Assembly (NCBI GenBank): GCA_947165405.1
Contig: CAMVAG010000087.1
Span: 1 to 8,799 of the forward strand
Direction: 5' to 3'
DNA: 8,799 nt
Source: an uncultured Selenomonadales bacterium
GTDB taxonomy: Bacteria; Bacillota; Negativicutes; Selenomonadales; Selenomonadaceae
The notes beneath the pieces are model-generated. The model worked only from the letters and a program-made list of their open reading frames with translations. It was not told where the DNA came from and searched no databases. Both the position numbers and the translations under genes were made by a program. Below are positions 1 through 7,518 of the stretch, piece by piece; within the stretch, counting starts at the first letter, position 1, and each line of letters begins with the position of its first letter.

Positions 1-30
1 TTCATTTTTCTTGCCGCTTTTATTCGCCAT
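1..30 (-). CDS. Possible 5' end of the next gene in the operon (partial)
   Basis: An ATG at 28-30 lies 20 nt beyond the stop codon of the diguanylate cyclase gene and opens a frame that stays open to the window edge. The ten visible residues read MANKSGKKNE, a lysine-rich hydrophilic start. No good Shine-Dalgarno site precedes it; upstream there is only a G/T-rich stretch and TTAAAG. Same strand and short spacing suggest the operon continues. Ten codons cannot identify a product, and the ATG could be chance. Confidence 0.35.
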   Translation of the reverse strand, partial: MANKSGKKNE

Positions 31-50
31 CTTTAATTTACCAACACACC

Positions 51-1334
51 CTAAGAAATTTTTTCTCGCTCGAAAGAAATTGTCGCCGCCAAATTTTTCG
101 ACAGCCGCGAAAAAACTCTGTCCTTGACGCTTTCGGATTCTTCCTCTGTCGCCTCTTGCAAGATGACCAAAAATATATTCCCGTTCTTCGATATGCAATC
201 GCTTCGCCGCAATGAATGAATCAAAATTTCTTTGAACTCCGCCGCAAAATTTTCGTCGGGCAACGTGAACTGCATGAGCGTCAATCCTTTTTTGTAATTG
301 TCCGTCATGCGCACAAGCAGCCGATAAATTTTTTTGAAGTCCTCGAATTCAACGAAATACGCGCCCGCCTCAATGTTTCGTTCGGCAAGTATCAGCCGCA
401 TTTGCGATATTCCCGACGATAAAATTTTTTCCGAGCGATTGTGTTTGCCGAAGAATGAAATTCCGTGCTTGCCGTGATGTTTGACTTCATAAAGAGCCGC
501 GTCAGCTTTCTTGTACAGCGTCTGAAAATCTTTTCCCTCGTCGGGAACGAAGACTGCACCGACACTCACGCCCAACGGAATGTTCATATCCGCGCCGAAT
601 AATTTTTTTGCGTAAACGACGATTTGGCTGTTCAGAAAAGAAGTTTTGTAGCGCAAAATTTTTTCGTCATAAACATTTTCCAAAAACGCCGTGAATTCGT
701 CGCCGCCCATGCGCCCGACCAAATCCTCCTTGCGAATTATGCTTCTTATCAGCTCGGAAAATTTTATCAAAATCTTATCGCCCGCCGCGTGCCCGTAAAT
801 ATCGTTTACCAGTTTGAAGCTGTCCAAGTCAATCATCAGCAATGCGCCCGATGAAGTTTTGAGACGTTCGCCGATTTCTCTTTGTGAAGCCGATTTATTC
901 AGCAACTTTGTCAGCGAATCGGTCGAGGCGGCAACTTTAAGCCCGTGAATTTTATCCAGATTGTCGATTATGTTTCCGACGCGCCGAATCAAAACATCGG
1001 GGCGGACGGGCTTGCGAATGTAATCAGCCGCGCCGACCTCGAAGCCTTTTATTTCGCTTTCGTCGCCTTCATTTGCCGACATGAAAATTATCGGCACGGG
1101 TTCCGAACTCCGCTCTTGTAAAATCCTGTGCAATTCGTAGCCGCTCATCTCCGGCATCATTAAATCCGACAAAACCAAATCGGGACGCTCTACCTCAAAA
1201 AGTTCTATCGCCTCCGCACCGCTCGTTGCCGTCACGATTTCATATTTTTGCGATAGGATTCGACGCGCAAGCATTAACATCATTTCTTCGTCGTCGACAA
1301 CCAAAATTTTTTTCAACTGCCCGGCTCCAACCAT
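51..1334 (-). CDS. Response regulator with GGDEF diguanylate cyclase (REC-GGDEF-degenerate GGDEF-like)
   Basis: A 427-residue cytoplasmic output protein that should make cyclic di-GMP from two GTP when phosphorylated. The REC domain (about 8-125) has the acidic pair D14/D15, phosphoacceptor D57 in SDLMMP, switch residue S86 and K108-P109. A short helix leads to the GGDEF domain (about 135-298), which starts with a TDSLTKLLN motif. It has D169 for metal binding, N177/D178, an intact GGDEF at 210-214, and an RxxD inhibitory site (R201-K-E-D204) five residues before it, so the enzyme is probably active and product-inhibited. Residues about 300-427 look like a second, degenerate GGDEF fold: LRRSD at 375-379, then KNGNIF at 383-388 where the signature would be. 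The ATG at 1334 has GAGG at 1345-1348 with suitable spacing. The gene overlaps the upstream hybrid kinase by 22 nt, which suggests translational coupling and that the kinase is its phosphodonor (inference). Confidence 0.93.
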   Translation of the reverse strand: MVGAGQLKKILVVDDEEMMLMLARRILSQKYEIVTATSGAEAIELFEVERPDLVLSDLMMPEMSGYELHRILQERSSEPVPIIFMSANEGDESEIKGFEVGAADYIRKPVRPDVLIRRVGNIIDNLDKIHGLKVAASTDSLTKLLNKSASQREIGERLKTSSGALLMIDLDSFKLVNDIYGHAAGDKILIKFSELIRSIIRKEDLVGRMGGDEFTAFLENVYDEKILRYKTSFLNSQIVVYAKKLFGADMNIPLGVSVGAVFVPDEGKDFQTLYKKADAALYEVKHHGKHGISFFGKHNRSEKILSSGISQMRLILAERNIEAGAYFVEFEDFKKIYRLLVRMTDNYKKGLTLMQFTLPDENFAAEFKEILIHSLRRSDCISKNGNIFLVILQEATEEESESVKDRVFSRLSKNLAATISFEREKIS

Positions 1335-4300
1335 TTTGTAATTTCCTCGCGAACTTTTTTATAACCTGCCATTAACCCTGCGTGATTCGATTGAATTTCT
1401 TCCGTCGAATTGTTTTTCGCCGCCATTTCCAATTTCTTTGCCGCTTCACTCAAATTTTCCGCGCCGATTGATAACGATGTCGATTTCAAAGCGTGAACCA
1501 ATATTTGATAGCCTTTCCAGTCGCCCGAATCAAATTTTTCTTGAAGCTTATCCGCCTTCTTGTCGTCCGCGAAAGTCGTCAGCATTTGCTCGAAGAAACT
1601 TTTGCTGTCCATGCAATATTTCAAGCCGACTTCCAAATTTATATCGGGGCAAGCCGCCGAAAATTTTTTTCGTTCCGCGTCGCTGAAGGTGTCCGTGTCG
1701 ACAGATTCCTCGACTGCTGCAACTTCCTCGACCGCTTGAATTTTTTCGGGCTCGGAAATTTTTTTTGTCTCCTCTTCGAATTTGATAAGCTCGGCGGGCA
1801 AATGCCTTTCCAACATTCCTTCCAACTCGGAAACTTCAATCGGCTTGCTTAAATAATCGTCGAAGCCCTCGCGCAAATAAAATTCTCTCATGCCGGCTAT
1901 CGCGCTCGCCGTCAACATTATCACCCGCGTTTTGTTGCTCAAAATTTTTTCTGCCCGCATTTTTTTCAGCGTTTCGATACCGTTCATGACCGGCATCATG
2001 TTATCCAAAAATATTATATGGTAAAAATTTTTTTTGACAAGCTCAATTCCCTGCATTCCGCTTTCGGCGAGGTCGGGCACGATTTTATTGCGCTTGAGCA
2101 GACCGCTTATAACTTTTAAATTCATGTCGTTATCGTCGACCGCCAAAACTCTTACGCCTTCCGCCGTCAAAAATTTTTTCGCGCCGCTTTTTTCAAGGCG
2201 ATTCTTTTTTTGTTCGTCGTAGTCGCCTATCGGGGTCTTGTCAATGATTCTTTGTGTCAGCTTAAATGAAAACGTCGAGCCTTTGCCGTAAACGCTCTCC
2301 ACTTCCAACTTGCTGCCCATCATGTCCAATAACTTTTGCACAATCGATATTCCCAGCCCGGTGCCTTCGATGTTGCGATTCTTTTCCGCTTCCAACCTTT
2401 GGAACGATAAAAATAATTTGTCAATATCCTCTGCGCGAATTCCTATGCCGGTATCGGAAACTTTCACCAGCAAATTCAGCGTGTCCTTGTCGATTTCCTC
2501 TCCGCTTATCGACAATGTAACCGAGCCTTTATGAGTGTATTTAACCGCGTTGGTTAAAATGTTCGTGATTACCTGCCGCAGCCTCACGTCGTCACCGTAC
2601 AAGCTCTTCGGCAAAGTCGAATCTGTTTCCGTTTTGAATTCCAAATTTTTTTTCTTCGCACGCTCCGCCGTCATGTTGACCAAGTCGTCTATCAAAGGAA
2701 TTGTTTCGTAGCGGACGGGCATGATTTCCATTTTGCCGTCTTCGATTTTGCTGAAGTCGAGGATTGAATTTATCAGCGAGAGAAGAGTTTTGCCCGCGCT
2801 CTGAATATTTGCCGCATAATCCAAAACTTCATCGCTCTTGCTTTCGCGCAGAATCATTTCATTGAAGCCGAGCACCGCATTTATCGGCGTGCGGATTTCG
2901 TGAGACATCTGCGCGAGGAATTGTGATTTCGCTTTGCTTGCCGCCAATGCCGTTTCCGAAGCCGCTTTTAATTGACCGTTCACCGACTCTTGCCAACGCA
3001 ACAATCTTTTTATCAGCACATGAACGATAACGACGCTGATTCCGAGCAAAACGACGAACAGCACGCCCAGCAAAATTATGTTGCCGTAAATATTCCACCA
3101 GCCGTTTGCAACGACGACCGTAAAGTTTGACACCATATTTTTTTTCGTCGTGCAAGCCACAATTTTTCCCGTGTAATCGCGCAGAGTTTTAACCGTTTCA
3201 TTTTCATAAACGCCGGAGTATTCCGTGCCCGAAATATCCGTCATGCGGTTTCTCGACAGCTGATAAACGGCGTTCGGGTGATTGATAATTATTCCGTTCT
3301 TGTCCACAAGAAAAGCGTAAGTGTCCTTGCTGTAGCTCTTGCCCAAAACTTGAATCAAGCGGTCGATATAAAAATCTATCGCGAAGATACCGATAAATTC
3401 ATTTTTTTCACTGAAAACCAGTTGAGACATGGTGATACAATAAAGCCCGGTTTGCGCGTCGTAGTAGGGGGAAGAAACGCTGAAGCCCGATACGGAGCTT
3501 TGAGTTTCAATGTACCACGGCCGCTTATCAACATGCCAATTCGGGTCGGTCGATTCCCAACCGTTATTCATAATGACGTTGTGTTCCTTGTAAGGGTTGG
3601 CAAGATAGCAAACGGAAATTTCGGGATAATGCTTGGCGAGGTCGTCCAAAAATTTTACGGCTTTCGGATAATCGTCCATCAATTCGGGATGCTCTTTCAA
3701 AAGATTGGCGAACATGCTCAAAATGGCGCGCTGATGTTCAATCCAGTTTGAAAGTTGGTGTTCGTAGTTGTCTGCTTCGCGATTCATTTTCGTATCGCCC
3801 AAGCGCGTTGTCGCATTAAAACATATCCCGAACGCCAATGACATTGCAACGATTAAAACGACAATGACACCGATTCGGGAATAGCGGCTGACCTTTGAAA
3901 GTTCTTTGTCTTGAAAATTTTTGTCGTCGGAAAAATTTTTCTTGTCACTTGAAACTATCGTGGAAAAGGAAAAAAGATTTTCCAACATGTCCGAGAGCCT
4001 CAAAGCCGATTCGCGAACTTGCGCCGCGCATTCCGCAGGAGGAGCACCGCTTTCAAGGGTTTTGGTGCTCGATAAATCCAAAATATTTCTCAACGGGTCT
4101 CTCAATTCGCGTGAAAGTCGCGATAAAAATTCTTCCTTGACACGCAAAGCCTTTTCCGCATGCAAACCGTTTTTCATTGCGTTCAGATAGAAAAAAATTA
4201 TCGCCAACATCATCAGCAAACTTAACAGCGTCGTAAATATCATTTGCAGATAGCCGGTTTTATAGAACGCCCAATTATCGACGCTTAATATCATATACCA

Positions 4301-5104
4301 GCCGTTGTTTGTCGTGGAACTGAAAATCGTATGCTCGTCGCCGTCGATTTGCGCGATAAAACTTTCGTTGTTGTTCGATTGAATTATACGATTTAAAACC
4401 ACTTCATAATCGGGCAACTTATCTGAAAGTTTTTCGCCGACCAATTTCATATCCGTGTAGCCGATTATCATTCCGCTTTTCGTCACGATTAAAGCTTTGC
4501 GGTCGCTCGTCGAACCCATTTTCCGAATCAAATATTGAATCTCCGAAAGATTGAAATCTGTCGCAACCACCGTTTTGTTGTCCGTCAACATTTTCGATAT
4601 TGTGTAGCACATCATTCCGGTCATCGCGTCGATATACGGTTCCGTTATGTAAATTTTGCCGGGGTTTTCCGTCGCGCCCTTATACCAAAGCCTCTCCGTC
4701 ACATGATATTCCGGCGGCATGTCAAAATCGGGAATAATCGACCATTCATTGTTGGCGACGTAGACATTGAAACAAACTCCGTCCGTCAAATTTTTCTGTT
4801 CGCGTTTTCGATTCCGAAAAAAATTTTCAAGGTCTTTGAGCGGCGTATTTGCTTTCAAGAGTTGTTCCGTTTCCATTGCCAATTTCATTGTCGTGTTTTC
4901 CGCCGTCTGCAGCGTATCTTGAAAATCCGAACGAATTATTTCCAACTGCGCTTGTCCTATCTCTTCGGCTTGGTTCGCGGTCATTTGAAAGATAAGATGC
5001 ACATTCATGAATATGACAAGCAAAAAAATTCCCGTGATTGCCGTGATTATCATGAAGTCGGAGCGTTTGCCTTCCTTTAATATCTGCCAATCTTTCAAGT
5101 TCAT
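1313..5104 (-). CDS. Hybrid sensor histidine kinase with tandem dCache modules (TM-dCache-TM-HisKA*-TM-dCache-TM-HisKA-HATPase-REC-Hpt)
   Basis: A 1263-residue membrane sensor kinase. Order read from sequence: TM1 (about 17-39), extracytoplasmic dCache (40-283), TM2 (284-308), HisKA-like hairpin (318-385), linker, TM3 (410-429), second dCache (430-673), TM4 (675-698), HisKA (725-790), HATPase_c (835-950), REC (984-1100), acidic linker, Hpt (1150-1260). The second HisKA has H735 in SHEIRTP. The ATPase has N848/N852, a DTGIGI G1 box at 884-889 and GTGLG at 914-918. REC has D990/D991, phosphoacceptor D1034, T1065 and K1087. Hpt has H1204 in HALKS. The first HisKA-like segment has R332 (codon CGC) where His belongs and is not followed by an ATPase, so only the second half can autophosphorylate. 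Four membrane segments place both dCache domains outside and all HisKA parts inside. The ATG at 5104 is preceded by GGAAGTGAT (5110-5118), close to the ideal ribosome site. It lies 24 nt after mnmG and overlaps the cyclase gene by 22 nt. Domain calls are firm; exact boundaries and ligands are not. Confidence 0.95.
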   Translation of the reverse strand: MNLKDWQILKEGKRSDFMIITAITGIFLLVIFMNVHLIFQMTANQAEEIGQAQLEIIRSDFQDTLQTAENTTMKLAMETEQLLKANTPLKDLENFFRNRKREQKNLTDGVCFNVYVANNEWSIIPDFDMPPEYHVTERLWYKGATENPGKIYITEPYIDAMTGMMCYTISKMLTDNKTVVATDFNLSEIQYLIRKMGSTSDRKALIVTKSGMIIGYTDMKLVGEKLSDKLPDYEVVLNRIIQSNNNESFIAQIDGDEHTIFSSTTNNGWYMILSVDNWAFYKTGYLQMIFTTLLSLLMMLAIIFFYLNAMKNGLHAEKALRVKEEFLSRLSRELRDPLRNILDLSSTKTLESGAPPAECAAQVRESALRLSDMLENLFSFSTIVSSDKKNFSDDKNFQDKELSKVSRYSRIGVIVVLIVAMSLAFGICFNATTRLGDTKMNREADNYEHQLSNWIEHQRAILSMFANLLKEHPELMDDYPKAVKFLDDLAKHYPEISVCYLANPYKEHNVIMNNGWESTDPNWHVDKRPWYIETQSSVSGFSVSSPYYDAQTGLYCITMSQLVFSEKNEFIGIFAIDFYIDRLIQVLGKSYSKDTYAFLVDKNGIIINHPNAVYQLSRNRMTDISGTEYSGVYENETVKTLRDYTGKIVACTTKKNMVSNFTVVVANGWWNIYGNIILLGVLFVVLLGISVVIVHVLIKRLLRWQESVNGQLKAASETALAASKAKSQFLAQMSHEIRTPINAVLGFNEMILRESKSDEVLDYAANIQSAGKTLLSLINSILDFSKIEDGKMEIMPVRYETIPLIDDLVNMTAERAKKKNLEFKTETDSTLPKSLYGDDVRLRQVITNILTNAVKYTHKGSVTLSISGEEIDKDTLNLLVKVSDTGIGIRAEDIDKLFLSFQRLEAEKNRNIEGTGLGISIVQKLLDMMGSKLEVESVYGKGSTFSFKLTQRIIDKTPIGDYDEQKKNRLEKSGAKKFLTAEGVRVLAVDDNDMNLKVISGLLKRNKIVPDLAESGMQGIELVKKNFYHIIFLDNMMPVMNGIETLKKMRAEKILSNKTRVIMLTASAIAGMREFYLREGFDDYLSKPIEVSELEGMLERHLPAELIKFEEETKKISEPEKIQAVEEVAAVEESVDTDTFSDAERKKFSAACPDINLEVGLKYCMDSKSFFEQMLTTFADDKKADKLQEKFDSGDWKGYQILVHALKSTSLSIGAENLSEAAKKLEMAAKNNSTEEIQSNHAGLMAGYKKVREEITKWLEPGS

Positions 5105-5128
5105 TCGAAATCACTTCCCAAACACTTT

Positions 5129-6988
5129 TTAAAGAGTTTCAAGCCACACAAGCAAAACTGAAATATCGGCGGGCGACACTCCCGAAATCCTCGACGCCTG
5201 CCCGATTGAACGCGGACGAATTTCCGAAAGTTTTTCTCTTGCCTCGACGCGCAGATTTTTCAAAGCGTGATAGTCAATGCCGTCGGGGATAATTTTATTT
5301 TCGAGGCGGTCAAGTTTTTCGGCAAGCTCCGCCTGTTTTTTTATGTAGCCCTCATAGAAAAAAGAAATCTCAACTTGTGCGGCGGCTTGAGAAGAAATTT
5401 CGGGCAAGTCAAATGCTCCGCGAAGTTTTTCATACGTGACGGAAGGTCGGCGCAAAAGTTCGGCAAGCGGCATCGCGTTATGAATTTCTCCAAGCTCAAG
5501 CTCGGAAAGTTTTTGATTTATCTGCGTGCTCGGCGTCAATTTTATTTCGTTGAGCTTTTGCGTTGCCGATAAAATTTCTGCGCGCTTTGTCTCAAAAATT
5601 TTTCTGCGTTCGGACGAGGCAAGTCCGATTCTTATTGCGTGAGGCGTCAACCGCAAGTCGGCGTTGTCTTGTCGAAGCAGCAACCGATATTCCGCCCGCG
5701 AAGTCATCATGCGATAAGGTTCGTTCGTGCCCTTCGTGACGAGGTCGTCAATCAACACGCCGATATAACTTTCCGAACGTTTCAAAATCAGCGGCTCAAA
5801 ATTTTTCACGTAAGCCGCCGCGTTTATTCCCGCGATTAATCCTTGAGCCGCCGCCTCCTCGTAGCCCGAAGTGCCGTTCGATTGTCCCGCAGAAAAAAAT
5901 CCCGCGATTGTTTTAAATTCCAAAGTCGGCTTGAGTTGCAGAGGGTCGAGGCAATCGTATTCAATCGCGTAGCCCGCCCGCATGATTTTCGCCCGCTCAA
6001 GTCCCGGTATCGTATGCAAAAATTCTATCTGAACGTCCATAGGCATTGAAGTCGACATGCCTTGAACGTAATATTCCTGCGTGTTCAAACCTTCCGGCTC
6101 CAAAAAAAGTTGGTGGCGTTCCTTGTCGGGGAAGCGAATTATTTTTGATTCAATCGACGGACAATAGCGCGGCCCGATTCCTTCAATGATTCCGTTCGCC
6201 ATCGGTGCGCGGTGTAAATTTTTTCTCAAGATTTCGTGCGTGCGTTCGTTCGTGTAAGTCAAATAGCAGTTCACCAAATTTTTTACGGGCGTTTTCGTCA
6301 TGAAGGAAAAATTTTGGGGAGGTTCGTCGCCGCGTTGAATTTCCATTTTGTCAAAGTCCAAAGTCCTCGCGTCGACTCGCGCAGGTGTTCCCGTCTTGAA
6401 TCGCATTAACTTGACGCCGAGATTTTTCAGCGCGGAAGAAAGTTTTATAGCTGCCCGCTGACCGTTGGGGCCGCCGTCAAAAATACTTTCGCCGATAATG
6501 ATTCGCCCGCTCAAGTAAGTGCCGCTCGCCAAGACAACCGCGCTTGTCAAAAAAGTTTCGCCCGTCTCCGCCTCGACGCCGATAATTTTTTTTCCTTCGA
6601 CCAAAATATTTTCTATCAGCAGTTGTTTCAAGTCCAAGCCGTCGACGTTCTCGCAAAAATTTTTCATGACCGCTTGATAAATTTTTTTGTCGGCTTGCGC
6701 GCGCAAAGCTTGAACTGCAAAACCTTTGCCGGTATTGAGCGTGCGGAATTGGATACAAGTTTCGTCGGCGGCGATTCCCATTTGTCCTCCGAGCGCGTCC
6801 AGTTCTCTTACCAAATGTCCTTTCGCCGGGCCGCCGATTGACGGGTTGCAGGGCATCATCGCCAAATTTTCCAATGATAATGTCGTCAATAAAGTTTTGC
6901 AGCCGAGCCGCGCAGAGGCCAATGCCGCCTCTATTCCCGCGTGACCTGCTCCGATTATTATCACGTCGTATTTGTCCGCGATAAACAA
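5129..6988 (-). CDS. mnmG: tRNA uridine-5-carboxymethylaminomethyl modification enzyme MnmG (GidA)
   Basis: A FAD-dependent cytoplasmic enzyme that, with the GTPase MnmE, installs the (carboxymethyl)aminomethyl group at U34 of tRNAs reading split codon boxes. The start is a TTG at 6986-6988: a perfect AAGGAGG (6997-7003) sits 8 nt upstream, and the resulting N-terminus MFIADKYDVIIIGAGHAG fits the family. An in-frame ATG exists further upstream, but would add 48 non-homologous residues overlapping the previous gene. From the TTG the protein is 619 residues, near the usual 620-630. Visible signatures are the GAGHAG dinucleotide-binding loop, MPCNPSIGG with C47, GPRYCPSIESK with C276, AGQSNGTSGYEEAAAQG, and the C-terminal RISGVSPADISVLL. 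C47 and C276 match the paired cysteines of the E. coli enzyme (47 and 277). The SD overlaps the TAA of the preceding gene, which suggests coupling. The usual neighbours mnmE and rsmG are not in the window. Confidence 0.97.
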   Translation of the reverse strand: MFIADKYDVIIIGAGHAGIEAALASARLGCKTLLTTLSLENLAMMPCNPSIGGPAKGHLVRELDALGGQMGIAADETCIQFRTLNTGKGFAVQALRAQADKKIYQAVMKNFCENVDGLDLKQLLIENILVEGKKIIGVEAETGETFLTSAVVLASGTYLSGRIIIGESIFDGGPNGQRAAIKLSSALKNLGVKLMRFKTGTPARVDARTLDFDKMEIQRGDEPPQNFSFMTKTPVKNLVNCYLTYTNERTHEILRKNLHRAPMANGIIEGIGPRYCPSIESKIIRFPDKERHQLFLEPEGLNTQEYYVQGMSTSMPMDVQIEFLHTIPGLERAKIMRAGYAIEYDCLDPLQLKPTLEFKTIAGFFSAGQSNGTSGYEEAAAQGLIAGINAAAYVKNFEPLILKRSESYIGVLIDDLVTKGTNEPYRMMTSRAEYRLLLRQDNADLRLTPHAIRIGLASSERRKIFETKRAEILSATQKLNEIKLTPSTQINQKLSELELGEIHNAMPLAELLRRPSVTYEKLRGAFDLPEISSQAAAQVEISFFYEGYIKKQAELAEKLDRLENKIIPDGIDYHALKNLRVEAREKLSEIRPRSIGQASRISGVSPADISVLLVWLETL

Positions 6989-6996
6989 ATTATCAG

Positions 6997-7003
6997 CCTC
7001 CTT
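6997..7003 (-). promoter_or_regulatory. Shine-Dalgarno site that fixes the TTG start of mnmG
   Basis: The minus strand reads AAGGAGG, complementary to the 16S anti-SD, with 8 nt to the TTG at 6988. Its first AA is the end of the TAA stop of the upstream gene. This is the best ribosome site in the window and sits where no other start could use it. Confidence 0.9.
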
Positions 7004-7499
7004 AAATAATTTCAAGCGTCGCATGAATCCGAAGAAAATCGGCGGTAAACTTTTGTTTAAAGTGTTTGGCAACCGGTGAAGAATTGTCGGCGTGCTCCAT
7101 GTAATATTTTTCGTCTTCGGGCAAGTTGTCATAATCGAAATACCACGGCAAATGATAAGCCATCAAATTTCCCGTCGTGCGCAGAGAAAATCTCAAGTTG
7201 TAGTGTCGAACATTCGAGTAAAGCGCAAACGTCGTGTCGACCTGCGCGCAATAAAGATTGTCGTCGATTTGCGCCTTATCATAAAAGTTTGATTCGCGTC
7301 TTTGAGTTTCCTCTTTGTCGAAGAAAGTTACATCTTCCCACATAAGGTCAAGCCCGACTTTGCGCAGTTCGTGATTGCTGTCGAGGATTTTCATCAGCCG
7401 CTTGACAAAATTTTTCGGGCAACTTTCAATCGGAACAACATACGGCGTAGAAATTTTCATTCCGCATTCCGCATTACTAATTGATTCCGCATTGCGCAT
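7002..7499 (-). CDS. Hypothetical protein, 165 residues, not recognised
   Basis: I do not recognise this family. The protein is soluble with no signal peptide or membrane segment. It is rich in aromatic and charged residues in its middle and C-terminal parts (for example LPWYFDYDNLPEDEKYYM near residue 117), with cysteines at C12, C27 and C83. The ATG at 7499 has AGGA (7507-7510) 7 nt upstream, so I give it as the start. However, its first 13 residues are encoded by a 7-bp tandem repeat, and an ATG at 7460 (protein MKISTPYVV..., 152 residues) may be the original start; that one has only GCGGA in front. The gene follows a terminator and opens the run that continues into mnmG, whose SD overlaps its TAA. 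Codon choice resembles the neighbours. The frame looks genuine because it fills the space between the repeat and the mnmG ribosome site exactly. Confidence 0.75.
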   Translation of the reverse strand: MRNAESISNAECGMKISTPYVVPIESCPKNFVKRLMKILDSNHELRKVGLDLMWEDVTFFDKEETQRRESNFYDKAQIDDNLYCAQVDTTFALYSNVRHYNLRFSLRTTGNLMAYHLPWYFDYDNLPEDEKYYMEHADNSSPVAKHFKQKFTADFLRIHATLEII

Positions 7500-7518
7500 T
7501 ACGCATTCCTAATTGATT
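7459..7518. repeat. Degenerate heptanucleotide tandem repeat (ATTCCGC family)
   Basis: Read on the plus strand, this 60-bp stretch is about eight head-to-tail 7-mers beginning with ATT: ATTCCGC three times, and variants ATTACTA, ATTGCGC, ATTACGC, ATTCCTA and ATTGATT, with a 4-bp ATTG insertion at 7480-7483. It lies between the MerR terminator and the hypothetical gene and runs into that gene's start region. It resembles the short tandemly repeated heptamers reported in other bacteria. Being 7 bp, a change in copy number would shift the frame of anything translated through it. Confidence 0.85.

Noticed and set aside
3278..3751. 157-codon open frame on the plus strand
   Set aside because: Lies wholly inside the second dCache region of the kinase gene on the other strand and has no ribosome site or recognisable domain; a shadow of codon bias.
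4535..5080. 181-codon open frame on the plus strand
   Set aside because: Antisense to TM1-dCache1 of the kinase; its Arg/Phe/His-rich composition is typical of a reverse-frame shadow.
1313..5104. Kinase gene as two genes wrongly joined by an assembly or frame error
   Set aside because: The frame is continuous, no start or ribosome site is evident near TM3, and domain order and membrane topology (four segments) are consistent with one protein.
7459..7518. Tandem repeat as a CRISPR array or operator iterons
   Set aside because: Units are 7 bp, contiguous and degenerate, with no spacers; no cas or replication gene is nearby.
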